A stretch of DNA of 58,205 bases, from contig ONGJ01000017.1 of the NCBI GenBank assembly GCA_900317375.1, forward strand, positions 1 through 58,205, given 5' to 3'. This document shows, one piece after another, positions 31,725 through 40,384 of this stretch; within the stretch, counting starts at the first letter, position 1; each line of letters opens with the position of its first letter. A program made the position numbers and the translations under genes. Source of the stretch: an uncultured Eubacteriales bacterium (GTDB lineage: Bacteria; Bacillota; Clostridia; Oscillospirales; Oscillospiraceae). The notes beneath the pieces were generated by a model. The model saw only the letters and a program-made list of their open reading frames with translations. It was not told where the DNA came from and ran no database searches.

Positions 31725-31883
31725 AGGAATGGACAGAGCGGGCCTGGTCAGTCTGACTGCGGAGGGAACCCGCATCCGGTCCGGATGCAGCATTGCGAGA
31801 CGCTGAGATGGCGCTGATGCCTTTTCAGCTTATCTGCAGTTTCATCTGCACCGGCCACGCGATTTGGGAGGATCAGGGCCAAA

Positions 31884-32855
31884 ATGAGATCAATCCGTTT
31901 GGAAGAATATCTTGAAATAACGCGTGACTTCTGCAGCACGAGCCGGAAAGACATCACACTCCGACTGATTGAGAAGCCGGTTTTGCCGAGCAGGAGGCTC
32001 GTCAGCCATAAATACAGCTATGGACGCGCGCTGATCATTGGCGGATCCATAGGATTTTCGGGAGCACCGGCCCTTGCGGCCAATGCCTGCGAGAGAAGCG
32101 GAGCCGGCCTGACGCACCTGATGGTGCCGGAAAGCATCTATCCGATCGCCGCAGTAAAGTGTGACGGGGCGGTGGTTACGCCGCTGCCGTCCGGAGATGA
32201 CGGAAGAATGGCGAAAGAAGCTCTTGACGCAATCCTTCCCGTACTCGAAAGAGCGGATGCCTGCGCTGTCGGCCCGGGGCTTGGGCAGAATGAAGCTGCC
32301 AGGAAGATCGTTGAAAACGTGATCAAAAACGCCGGATGCCCGCTTGTGCTGGATGCGGATGCGCTGACCGCCTGCGGAAAGAACATGGATGTTCTGAATG
32401 CCTGCCAGGTGCCGACGGTCCTGACTCCGCATGAAGGCGAGTTCAGACGAATCGGCGGAGATCTGTCGCAGGGGCGGCTGCAGGGTGCACTTGCATTTTC
32501 AAAAGAATTCAGGAATGCCGTCCTCGTTTTGAAAGGATACGGAACACTTGTCTGCAGGGATGGAGAGGCCTCGGTCAACCTGACCGGCGGGCCGGCTCTG
32601 GCCAAAGGCGGTTCCGGCGATGTCCTGTGCGGCGTGATCTGTGCTTTGCTTGCTCAGGGGCTCGAACCGTTTTACGCAGCGCAGTGCGGAGTGTACATCC
32701 ACGGTGCTGCCGGAGATCTCGCAGCAGAAAGACTCGGCGAGTACTCCGTAACCCCTTCCGATCTGATAAGCTGTCTGCCTGAGGTTTTGAAAGCTTCCGT
32801 ACAAAAGCAGGGCTGCGATGGAAACTGTCTGAACAACCTGCCGGATCGGCAATAA
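31884..32855 (+). CDS. nnrD: ADP/ATP-dependent NAD(P)H-hydrate dehydratase
   Basis: 323 residues. It is the ribokinase-like C-terminal domain of YjeF, without the NnrE epimerase half. Motifs: YGRALIIGGSIGFSGAPALA, VGPGLGQNEAARKIVE, LVLDADALTACGKN, TVLTPHEGEFRRIGGD and the phosphate-binding NLTGGPALAKGGSGDVLCGV. The enzyme dehydrates the S-form of damaged NAD(P)H hydrate. The first 45 residues are extra and resemble the linker that normally joins the two YjeF domains. Followed by two small hypotheticals on the same strand, 48 and 60 bases apart. Confidence 0.9.
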   Translation: MRSIRLEEYLEITRDFCSTSRKDITLRLIEKPVLPSRRLVSHKYSYGRALIIGGSIGFSGAPALAANACERSGAGLTHLMVPESIYPIAAVKCDGAVVTPLPSGDDGRMAKEALDAILPVLERADACAVGPGLGQNEAARKIVENVIKNAGCPLVLDADALTACGKNMDVLNACQVPTVLTPHEGEFRRIGGDLSQGRLQGALAFSKEFRNAVLVLKGYGTLVCRDGEASVNLTGGPALAKGGSGDVLCGVICALLAQGLEPFYAAQCGVYIHGAAGDLAAERLGEYSVTPSDLISCLPEVLKASVQKQGCDGNCLNNLPDRQ

Positions 32856-32902
32856 CGGTGCTTTAGTGAACGCAATGAAAGAACTTGCAGCGGAGGTGCA
32901 GG

Positions 32903-33271
32903 ATGGGAACTGTTCTGCTTTTCAATATCAGCGATCTGAGAAAAATAGCCATAATCCGTCTCCTGGCATATCGCTACGGCATTCGCCTGCTTGAGGTAGA
33001 CCCGGAGCAGCAGAATCAGACCATTGACCGGCTCCTGAAAGACCCGGATGGGAAAGCATTGCCTTGTCCGGACCCGTTTCAGGACGAAATGATGGTAATG
33101 CATGATCTTTCCGGGGAAGCGTTCCATGCGCTTCTTGACACGCTGAGACGGGAAGGGAAGAGCGTGAAGCTGAAAGCGGTCGTGACGGATCATAACAGAA
33201 AATGGACAGCGCTTCATCTGCACCGCGAGCTTCTGGCGGAGGCGATGACCATGTCGAAGAGAAGGAAATGA
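32903..33271 (+). CDS. DUF3783-type small protein
   Basis: 122 residues. ATG at 32903 follows GGAGG by 6 bases. The sequence (TVLLFNISDLRKIAIIRLLA, then VMHDLSGEAFHALLDTLRRE, then LKAVVTDHNRKWTALHLHRE) fits DUF3783, small alpha/beta proteins common in Clostridia with no known role. It is cytoplasmic, with no signal or membrane segment. The basic tail ends MSKRRK. Likely transcribed with nnrD. Confidence 0.65.
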   Translation: MGTVLLFNISDLRKIAIIRLLAYRYGIRLLEVDPEQQNQTIDRLLKDPDGKALPCPDPFQDEMMVMHDLSGEAFHALLDTLRREGKSVKLKAVVTDHNRKWTALHLHRELLAEAMTMSKRRK

Positions 33272-33330
33272 TCCGGACAGGGAAGGAATGCCGTGCCCGA
33301 TAAAGCATTCCCGGCAGAATGGAGACTGAC

Positions 33331-33783
33331 ATGACCAGAAAAGAATATGCCGAAAAGCTTGCAGAGATCGATCCCGAACAGCCGGACGCCCTGGATAAGC
33401 TTGCGGCATTGAACGAAGCCGATTATATCGAACGCGGAGAAAACCTGAATGACCCTGACGTCATCGATGAGCTTTACGAAAGCACCGTGGCAGACCTGGA
33501 ACGCTGCAAAGAGAAGTACGATGACCTGCTGGGCAGAATCAACAGCGAACTGCGCAAAGCAGGGGCAACGGAGGCACAGATCAACTGGGGCCTGTTCGGT
33601 GATGTTGAACTGCCGACCATGGCATATCTGTACTGCAATGTCCTGGCCAGGAAACTGATCCGGAACAGCTTTCAGATCGTATACTGCCTCGGCGAACTGC
33701 AGATGCTCAGCAAATACACAGACAGGGTAGACATGGAGGAAGTTCGAAAGATCCGAAAAGAATACAGGAGAAGGTTTGGATGA
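33331..33783 (+). CDS. Hypothetical helical cytoplasmic protein
   Basis: 150 residues. ATG at 33331 follows GGAG by 6 bases (an ATG at 33319 overlaps that site). It is strongly acidic at the N-terminus and helical throughout (DVIDELYESTVADLERCKEK), with a central hydrophobic patch PTMAYLYCNVLARKLIRNSF and a basic C-terminal helix EEVRKIRKEYRRRFG. I do not recognise a family. Its end is followed by a strong terminator shared with the opposing lipoprotein gene. Confidence 0.6.
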   Translation: MTRKEYAEKLAEIDPEQPDALDKLAALNEADYIERGENLNDPDVIDELYESTVADLERCKEKYDDLLGRINSELRKAGATEAQINWGLFGDVELPTMAYLYCNVLARKLIRNSFQIVYCLGELQMLSKYTDRVDMEEVRKIRKEYRRRFG

Positions 33784-33880
33784 AGCACCGGCATATCGTT
33801 CCGGCAGTATTTGCAGAAAGACCGAGTTGCTTTCCTGCCGGCGTTCAAAATAGTTTACATAACAACATATGCGGGCGAAG

Positions 33881-33910
33881 AAGCAGGCAGCCGATACAGG
33901 CTGCCTGCTT
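33881..33910. terminator. Bidirectional terminator
   Basis: AAGCAGGCAGCC (33881-33892), 6-base loop, GGCTGCCTGCTT (33899-33910), between convergent genes. Confidence 0.8.
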
Positions 33911-33928
33911 GATGGTTTACTGTGAAAA

Positions 33929-35965
33929 TCAGTCGCTGGTCTTCGAAAAAGCTTTTGAAAACCCGTATGAAAAAGAATCCTGTGATTCCCGGGATGCCGG
34001 CTCTGCAGGGGCCGGATTGCCGAGAGTTTCCAATAATTCAGAAGCTTTCAGAAAGAAATCGGTTTTCGAGATGCTGCTGATAAAGATCGATACGGCGGCA
34101 TTTGCGATGTCGGATTCATTTTTCAGGACAGTCCGGTGATCGACATCGATTGCGAGACCGGCCTCGCGTCTGGTTTTTTGGATATTGACCTCAAAATCGT
34201 TTTCTTCCGTATCGTATCGCAGCTGTACCAGCCTGCCGCCCTGAGATGTCGAGCTTTTTGCCGTCATTACTGCATCCTCAGCAGAGACACGAATATCGAA
34301 ATCCACAGCGTCATCGGAACGCCTGTATGTGACATAGCTGATGCTGATGACGTCAGGAGCGAGAACAGTAAGCTTTCCTGTTATGCCCTCGCCGTTTTTC
34401 TGAAGAGTATTCAGGGCAAACGCGGAAACAGTATCTCCGTAGGAAAAGACGCCATCCTCTCGCAGGCTGTCTGCATCACCGTATGACTCATACCCATAAA
34501 CCGTCCCATCCGGAAGGCAGAGCTTTACAGCATAGACCCGATCCGATCCGGCTGCGATTTCAAATGCCGTGCCGTACAGGGATTCCGCATAGGAATTGAC
34601 GTTTTCGATGGCTTCGTCAAGCAGTTTCTGCAGGGCGGGCCGGAGATCCTCCAGATGCTTTACCCCAAACTGCAGAAGCAGCTCCTGCTGAGACATGTTC
34701 TGAGCACTGATCTCTGCTGCCCTGACGAGGACATCCATAAGCAGATCATCGTTCCTGGCGGTCGACAGCAGTTCTCTGAGCATCATGCGCCAGTCGCTGA
34801 TCTCCGGCATGCAGGTGAACGTGAGAGCCAGCTGGTTTTCGCCCAGCCCTTCAAGCGCATAGTATGCAAGCTCCTCTGCCGAGTTGTGAACACTGGCAAC
34901 GCTGAGAATGATATCCAGATACTTTTGAGCGAGCGCTGTCATGTCTTCCTCGGAGAAACCCTGATACAGCATGTCGGCAGCGCTTTCACCGTTCAATCCT
35001 GCATTTTTCATATAGGGACCGGCGATTTCCAGAAAGTCCTCATGGCTGATATAGTAACAGCCGTTCATGAGGTCGGGGAGACTGATGTAGATACCGTCGG
35101 TATCAGAAGCAAAGACCACATGCAATGGCTCAGAGCCGTTGATGACAGCGGACAGACCGTATTTTTTCAGCCCTTCATCCCCGGTATCTACAGAGTAAGT
35201 CAGGGAAGAGTTGGAAAGCCACGAATCGGCATCAGCGCCGAAAGCGTTCCCCGTGATAAGATAGTCAGCTTTTTCCGGGGTGTCGGCCTTCTGTACGGCA
35301 GCGCTTTGCTTCTCCTCTGCGATTTCAGTGCCTTGATCAGGCGTCAAAAGCTCGAACAGATATCGGGCACCCAGCGCTTCGCCTTCCACTTCACCGCAGC
35401 GGCGGCAAGTCTTCGGCTTCATGAAAGTGGCATCTTCCCAGTCATGACCGAGGGCGTCGATGACTTCCTGCTCCTTCAGAAACTCTCCGCAGACAGAGCA
35501 GTGACTGCCTTCGGTGAGGCCGGTTTCAGTACAGGTTGGCGGAACTGCTTCATCTGCCGCTTCGGTATGGCCCAGGGCATCTATGGTTTCCTGGGCTTTC
35601 AGAACCTCTCCGCAGACAGAGCAGTGGATGCCCTCCGTGAGGCCGGCTTCAGTACAGGTTGGTGGAACTGCTTCATCTGTCACTTCGGTGTGGCCCAAGG
35701 CATCTATGGTTTCCTGGGCTTTCAGAACCTCTCCGCAGACGGAGCAGTGGATGCCCTCCGTGAGGCCGGTTTCAGTACAGGTTGGCGGAACTGCTTCATC
35801 TGTCACTTCGGTATGGCCCAGAGGCGCGCCTTCTGTCTTTCCGCATTTCGAGCAGGTTGAAGGCGCAGTACATGTAGCTGGCTGCATATCATGCTTCAGA
35901 CAGCATCCCGATAATGCCAGCATCATCAGCAGAGTCAATACAACGAAAACTGGTCTTCTGTTCAT
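33929..35965 (-). CDS. Lipoprotein with tandem CxxC zinc-ribbon-like repeats
   Basis: 678 residues from the ATG at 35965. Lipobox LALSGC (Cys near 19). Residues 30-50 hold a half repeat (CTAPSTCSKCGKTEGAPLGH). Three 41-residue repeats follow, each with PPTCTETGLTEGIHCSVCGE as its core, then a degenerate unit (HDWEDATFMKPKTCRRCGEV). The repeats have C-x(n)-H-C-x2-C patterns suited to zinc or disulfides outside the cell. The remaining 470 residues are a large domain with no recognised motif, rich in beta strands (SLTYSVDTGDEGLKKYGLSA) and with one helical region. It is probably a surface-exposed binding protein. The repeats are common in Firmicutes surface proteins. Confidence 0.75.
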   Translation of the reverse strand: MNRRPVFVVLTLLMMLALSGCCLKHDMQPATCTAPSTCSKCGKTEGAPLGHTEVTDEAVPPTCTETGLTEGIHCSVCGEVLKAQETIDALGHTEVTDEAVPPTCTEAGLTEGIHCSVCGEVLKAQETIDALGHTEAADEAVPPTCTETGLTEGSHCSVCGEFLKEQEVIDALGHDWEDATFMKPKTCRRCGEVEGEALGARYLFELLTPDQGTEIAEEKQSAAVQKADTPEKADYLITGNAFGADADSWLSNSSLTYSVDTGDEGLKKYGLSAVINGSEPLHVVFASDTDGIYISLPDLMNGCYYISHEDFLEIAGPYMKNAGLNGESAADMLYQGFSEEDMTALAQKYLDIILSVASVHNSAEELAYYALEGLGENQLALTFTCMPEISDWRMMLRELLSTARNDDLLMDVLVRAAEISAQNMSQQELLLQFGVKHLEDLRPALQKLLDEAIENVNSYAESLYGTAFEIAAGSDRVYAVKLCLPDGTVYGYESYGDADSLREDGVFSYGDTVSAFALNTLQKNGEGITGKLTVLAPDVISISYVTYRRSDDAVDFDIRVSAEDAVMTAKSSTSQGGRLVQLRYDTEENDFEVNIQKTRREAGLAIDVDHRTVLKNESDIANAAVSIFISSISKTDFFLKASELLETLGNPAPAEPASRESQDSFSYGFSKAFSKTSD
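35450..35818 (-). repeat. Three 123-bp tandem repeats inside the lipoprotein gene
   Basis: Units 35818-35696, 35695-35573 and 35572-35450 encode 41 residues each (GHTEVTDEAVPPTCTETGLT ...). The first two are nearly identical at DNA level; the third has about six substitutions, so expansion is recent. Repeat number could vary between strains. Confidence 0.85.
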
Positions 35966-36012
35966 TGTTACCGGCCCTTTCTTATTGAAATTCCGTTCAT
36001 GCGGCGGCAAAG

Positions 36013-36216
36013 TCAGTCAACGTTCAGATTCTCCGGAAAGTCGGTCATCTTGAAAACCCTGTGGAGCGTATCGTTTACGCAGACAGCCTTGATGCTTCCG
36101 CTGGAAACAGTATAGCATGGAAAGCCGTCAACGGCAATGAAAAATGAAGGATAAAAGTATTGCAGGTACCGCTCTTGTGTTGCGGCACCGCTGAAAATGT
36201 GGTATGTTATGCAAAG
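36013..36216 (-). pseudogene. C-terminal remnant resembling a STAS (anti-anti-sigma) domain
   Basis: A start-less minus frame reads GAATQERYLQYFYPSFFIAV, then SGSIKAVCVNDTLHRVFKMT, then DFPENLNVD and stop. The VNDTLHRVFKMTDF end resembles the last helix of SpoIIAA-type STAS domains. It lies 48 bases upstream of the lipoprotein start. The 35966-36268 gap holds nothing else that I can call. Confidence 0.3.
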
Positions 36217-36268
36217 CTATGGTACTGCCTGCGTTTTCCGTATGGAATCACAGCGGAAATGAGGCTCT

Positions 36269-37645
36269 ATGAAACGTATCCAGTATCCTGTACATTGTAG
36301 GCGGAAGGGGGATTGCTCATTTAATGACTATCTGTTTGCGAACAAATTGTATTCCCTGAGAAAAGCCGCGGGGCTCACCCAGGCTCAGGTCGCCCGGCTG
36401 GTGGGCGTCAGCGACAAGACTGTTTCAAAGTGGGAGAACGGGAACGCCAGGCCAGCGTCCGAAGCGCTGCAAAAGCTGGCGGCGCTGTTTAAGGTGTCCG
36501 CTGGAGAGCTCTTGAAGCTTCGGGACAGAAGTGACGGACCGATGATCACAAAGATCGTCATAACAGGCGGACCATGTGCAGGAAAAACAACCGGCCTGAG
36601 CTGGATCCAGAACACGTTCTCCCAACTCGGATACGTCGTTCTTGTCGTGCCGGAGACGGCTACAGAGCTGATCAGCGGGGGCGTGACGCCGCTGTCCTGC
36701 GGAACCAATCTGGACTATCAGAAATGCCAGATGCGGCTCCAGCTTGAGAAAGAAAGCCTGTTTGAACAGGCAGCCGGGACGATGAAAACAGAGAAGGTCC
36801 TGATCGTCTGCGACAGGGGAGCCATGGACAACCGGGCATATATGGACGATCTCGAGTTTTCTCAGGTCCTTGACAGCATCGGACGCTCAGAGGTCCACCT
36901 GCGGGACAGCTATGATGCGGTCTTTCATCTTGAAACCGCCGCAAAAGGCGCAGTGGAATTCTACACGACAGAAAACAACAAGGCGAGAACGGAAACACCG
37001 GAAGAGGCCGCCGCGCTGGATGACAAGCTGATTGCTGCCTGGACCGGGCACCCGCATCTGCGTGTCATCGATAACTCAACGAACTTCGAGGAAAAACTGA
37101 AGAGGCTGATTGCAGAGATGCAGCATTTCCTCGGTGAACCGGAACCGTATGAAATCGAAAGAAGGTTCCTGATCCGCTATCCGGATGTCAAAAAGCTTGA
37201 GGCTCTCCCAAACTGCAGGAAAGTCGAGATCATCCAGACCTATCTGAAGGCAAAAGACGGGGACGAGCTGCGGATCAGGCAGCGGGGAGAAAACGGCAGC
37301 TATATCTATTACAAAACGCTCAAGCACACCGTTACACCCCTAAAACGGGTCGAGATTGAGGAGAACCTGACGCAGGATGAATATCTTCAGCTGTTGATGG
37401 AGGCGGATCCCGCCTTGCACCAGATCCGGAAGACCCGCTATTGCCTGACGTATGAAAACCAGTATTTCAAGATCGACGTATATCCTTTCTGGAATGACCG
37501 GGCGCTGATGGAGATCGAACTCCGCGATGAGAAGGAGACGGTCCGCTTCCCCGGGCAGCTTGAGATCATAAAAGAGGTAACGGACGACGGGAACTATAAC
37601 AGCAGGTCTCTTGCGCAGAATGGCGGCCGTATTCCCGAAGCGTGA
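36269..37645 (+). CDS. XRE HTH - NadR-like P-loop ATPase/kinase - CYTH triphosphatase fusion
   Basis: 458 residues, three domains. Residues 20-85: XRE helix-turn-helix (LRKAAGLTQAQVARLVGVSD, KTVSKWENGNARPASEA). Residues 92-290: AAA_28/NadR-type P-loop (KIVITGGPCAGKTTGLSWIQ) with VLIVCDRGAMDNRAYM as the Walker B/DRG motif. Residues 295-450: CYTH domain starting YEIERRFLIRYPDVKKLEAL (ExExR variant of ExExK), with acidic/basic tunnel residues ELRIRQRGENGSYIYYKTLK and RYCLTYENQYFKIDVYPFW. AAA_28-CYTH pairs are known; adding a DNA-binding domain suggests a regulator that senses or cleaves a triphosphate ligand. Substrate unknown. Confidence 0.85.
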   Translation: MKRIQYPVHCRRKGDCSFNDYLFANKLYSLRKAAGLTQAQVARLVGVSDKTVSKWENGNARPASEALQKLAALFKVSAGELLKLRDRSDGPMITKIVITGGPCAGKTTGLSWIQNTFSQLGYVVLVVPETATELISGGVTPLSCGTNLDYQKCQMRLQLEKESLFEQAAGTMKTEKVLIVCDRGAMDNRAYMDDLEFSQVLDSIGRSEVHLRDSYDAVFHLETAAKGAVEFYTTENNKARTETPEEAAALDDKLIAAWTGHPHLRVIDNSTNFEEKLKRLIAEMQHFLGEPEPYEIERRFLIRYPDVKKLEALPNCRKVEIIQTYLKAKDGDELRIRQRGENGSYIYYKTLKHTVTPLKRVEIEENLTQDEYLQLLMEADPALHQIRKTRYCLTYENQYFKIDVYPFWNDRALMEIELRDEKETVRFPGQLEIIKEVTDDGNYNSRSLAQNGGRIPEA

Positions 37646-37688
37646 AAGCATAACAGACCATCCTGGGCTGACACCTATCATTGCAAAA

Positions 37689-37724
37689 GCCGAACACGAT
37701 TGCCGGCAGGGCATCGTGTTCGGC
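37689..37724. terminator. Terminator between convergent genes
   Basis: GCCGAACACGAT (37689-37700), 12-base loop, ATCGTGTTCGGC (37713-37724): perfect 12-bp stem. Confidence 0.7.
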
Positions 37725-37829
37725 TGATTCATATCTGACGAAAATCTCTCTGGGAAGCAGCATGAAAAGAAATATGGCATTATGCAGGGAAGGATGAAAC
37801 AGCACCAGAGACAGGGCTGATGACAACAG

Positions 37830-39191
37830 TCAGGAGGATTCCACATCCACCTTGGAAACCGAAGCAGCGGAAGCAGATCCTTCTGTATGGAGTTCACCGC
37901 TGCTGATGAGATCAAGCATGATCCCTGCAAACTTCGGATCGAACTGCTTTCCTATTCCTTCGGTAAGCTCCTGCCGGACCTTTTCCGGAGAGATGGGCGA
38001 ACGATAGCTTCTTGACGAGGTCATGGCGTCATAGGCGTCGGCAACGGAGATGATGCGCGCAGATTCAGGGATCGCCTCACCGGCCAGCCCGTCGGGGTAT
38101 CCCGTTCCGTCATACCGCTCGTGATGGTAATGCGCGCCAAGACTCAGATAAGGGGACTGCTGGATGCTGGAGAGGATCTGGCTGCCGAAAACCGGATGAA
38201 GCTTGATCTGCCGAAACTCCTCATCGGTCAGCCTGCCTTCTTTATTGAGGATATCGTCATGGACGCCTATTTTGCCGACGTCATGCAGCAGGGCCTCAAA
38301 ATACACCTTCTCGCACGCATCCTCCGGCAGTCCTGCCTTTTCGGCGATCAGCCGGGAATACATCGCTACCCTGGCGGAATGGCCGCGGGTGTACCTGTCT
38401 TTCGCGTCAATCGCATTGGCCAGCGCCTCCGCGGTCTGCTCAAACATGATCCGCTCTTTGTGCTGCGCTTCTTTAAAGGATTCGATTTCGCGGTTTTTTG
38501 CCTGTGCCACGCTGTCGTTCATCGCAATCAGTGCATAGATGAAGAACACGATCACCATAAACACCATCGTCATGTTTGTCAGCGAAACGCCGTAAAAGAA
38601 GATCTGGACGATGGACATGAGTGACGGCAGGGCAATGCTGAGCGTGATGGCAGCCACGAGATTATTGTTCAGGTTTTTCCGGTACTGGATCAGCACCGAT
38701 TCCTGCAGCAGAATGATCAGGAAGGGGATAACATAGCAGAGGATATAACCCGGAGCGCGATGGTAATTGTTCTGCGCGTCAAATGTGTAATACAGGCCTG
38801 TAAACTGAGAAACGATAATCAGGACAGTGCCGATTACAAAAAGGATTTCACAGACACGCAGCTGCTTTGGCTTGAGCCGGAGCTGGCCCTCATCCTGCAG
38901 CAGGTCATAGAGATAGCGCGTCACAAGATGCGGGATAAAAATCTGGAAAAAATAAACCAGACCGTTGCTGATCCTGACCATGCTGCTGCCGAGATCACTG
39001 ACATCGCCGCGATAGAGATAGGCAGCCCGGTCAGACAGCAGAAGCAGCATGGCGGAGAGTGTCATCATCGCCAGAATACTTCTTCGCCTGGAGGACAGAG
39101 ATTTGGGTACCGCTGTCAAAACGGTAAGAATACAGCAGACCCCGCTCATAAACAGCATGATGTTGAGCTGATGTTCTTTCAGGAATGCCAT
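37830..39191 (-). CDS. Membrane HD-GYP phosphodiesterase
   Basis: 453 residues. ATG at 39191 follows AAAGGGTGAT. The N-terminal 225 residues contain about seven hydrophobic helices (7TM-type sensor). A coiled-coil linker leads to the HD-GYP domain: DAKDRYTRGHSARVAMYSRL, the HD pair LLHDVGKIGVHDDILNKEG, and HHERYDGTGYPDGLAGEAIP (GYP). The domain hydrolyses c-di-GMP to GMP or pGpG. The Ser/Ala-rich C-terminal tail is non-conserved. With the GGDEF (23639) and EAL (41103) proteins it makes three c-di-GMP genes in this window. It faces convergently to the CYTH fusion gene. Confidence 0.92.
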   Translation of the reverse strand: MAFLKEHQLNIMLFMSGVCCILTVLTAVPKSLSSRRRSILAMMTLSAMLLLLSDRAAYLYRGDVSDLGSSMVRISNGLVYFFQIFIPHLVTRYLYDLLQDEGQLRLKPKQLRVCEILFVIGTVLIIVSQFTGLYYTFDAQNNYHRAPGYILCYVIPFLIILLQESVLIQYRKNLNNNLVAAITLSIALPSLMSIVQIFFYGVSLTNMTMVFMVIVFFIYALIAMNDSVAQAKNREIESFKEAQHKERIMFEQTAEALANAIDAKDRYTRGHSARVAMYSRLIAEKAGLPEDACEKVYFEALLHDVGKIGVHDDILNKEGRLTDEEFRQIKLHPVFGSQILSSIQQSPYLSLGAHYHHERYDGTGYPDGLAGEAIPESARIISVADAYDAMTSSRSYRSPISPEKVRQELTEGIGKQFDPKFAGIMLDLISSGELHTEGSASAASVSKVDVESS

Positions 39192-39453
39192 ATGATCACC
39201 CTTTCCGTTTTGATGCCCGGGCTGATTACAGAATATCATAAATACCCGGCCGCTACAAGTGAAAAACACTCCGTTTTCTGCGTTTCCGTGTGCCGCAGAA
39301 AACGCACAGTCGGATCAGCGGATTGCATTTTCCGGGCGAAAAGGCTATAATGCTCAAAGCAGCAAGCGTGAAAAGAGAAAACACGAAGAACTGCCTTCTT
39401 CTTTTCAAAAACCCAGAATAAAAATGACATGATGATATGAGAGGATATGAACC

Positions 39454-40287
39454 ATGAGAATTGCGGTAACCTACGAACAGGGAGATGTTTTCCAGCATTT
39501 TGGTCACACCGGGGAATTCAAAGTCTATGAGGTGGAGGAAGGAAAAGTAATCAGCTCAAAAATCATCAGTTCCGACGGCAGCGGGCACAGTGCCCTTGCC
39601 GCTCTGCTGAATGATAAGGGGATCGATGTCCTGATCTGCGGCGGCATCGGCGGCGGTGCCCAGGCGGCTCTTTCGGAACGCGGGATCGAACTGTGTGCAG
39701 GTGCATCCGGGAACGCAGATGAAGCTGTTGAGGCCTATCTCCGCGGAGAACTGGTGAATACCGGGGCCAACTGTGACCATCACGGCGAAGGCCATTCCTG
39801 CGGGGAACACGGCTGCGGGGGACAGGAATGCGGAAGCTGTCACGAAGATTCCTCAATCCAGGGCCCGAACGTCGGCAAGACCTGCCGGACGCATTATCGC
39901 GGGACCTTTAACGACGGGACGCAGTTTGATTCGTCCTATGATCGCGGCGAACCTCTGGAATTTGTCTGCGGAGCCGGCATGATGATCAAAGGCTTTGACG
40001 CTGCGGTAGCGAACATGAAGGTCGGCGAGAAGGTCAACATTCACCTCTCACCCGCAGAAGCATACGGAGATGCCGATCCGCAGGCAATCTTTACGGTTGA
40101 AATAAACAGGCTGCCCGGCGCAGAAAACCTGTCGGTCGGCCAGCAGGTATATCTGCAGGATCAGGTTGGGCGCCCGTTCCCGGTAAAAGTTGCCGCAAAA
40201 GACGAAAAGACAATCACATTCGATGCCAACCATGAGATGGCGGGGAAGGAACTGAACTTTCTGATCGAACTCGTCGATGTGAAGTGA
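39454..40287 (+). CDS. NifX-like domain fused to FKBP/SlyD-type peptidyl-prolyl isomerase
   Basis: 277 residues, ATG after AGAGGA. Residues 1-105 fit the dinitrogenase iron-molybdenum cofactor (NifX/NifB C-terminal) fold: RIAVTYEQGDVFQHFGHTGE, VLICGGIGGGAQAALSERGI. Residues 106-135 are a His/Cys-rich linker (CDHHGEGHSCGEHGCGGQEC, GSCH). Residues 140-277 are an FKBP domain: THYRGTFNDGTQFDSSYDRG, FVCGAGMMIKGFDAAVANMK, HLSPAEAYGDADPQ, then an inserted-in-flap segment like SlyD. SlyD is a metal-binding chaperone; the NifX part could carry a metal cluster. A metallochaperone role is likely by domain logic only. No nif genes are nearby. Confidence 0.85.
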   Translation: MRIAVTYEQGDVFQHFGHTGEFKVYEVEEGKVISSKIISSDGSGHSALAALLNDKGIDVLICGGIGGGAQAALSERGIELCAGASGNADEAVEAYLRGELVNTGANCDHHGEGHSCGEHGCGGQECGSCHEDSSIQGPNVGKTCRTHYRGTFNDGTQFDSSYDRGEPLEFVCGAGMMIKGFDAAVANMKVGEKVNIHLSPAEAYGDADPQAIFTVEINRLPGAENLSVGQQVYLQDQVGRPFPVKVAAKDEKTITFDANHEMAGKELNFLIELVDVK

Positions 40288-40354
40288 GGCTTTCCTTCTA
40301 TTGCGCCGAGCATGTTCCGACGGCCGGCAGGCTATACAGCCCATATGCCAAAAA

Positions 40355-40378
40355 CTGCCGGGCGTAAAAGCCCGGCAG
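40355..40378. terminator. Terminator between convergent genes
   Basis: CTGCCGGGC (40355-40363), GTAAAA loop, GCCCGGCAG (40370-40378), preceded by an A run and followed by CGTTATTTA. Confidence 0.75.
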
Positions 40379-40384
40379 CGTTAT

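Noticed and set aside
35450-35818. CRISPR array
   Set aside because: The repeats are contiguous 123-bp coding units without spacers. No CRISPR array was seen anywhere in the window.
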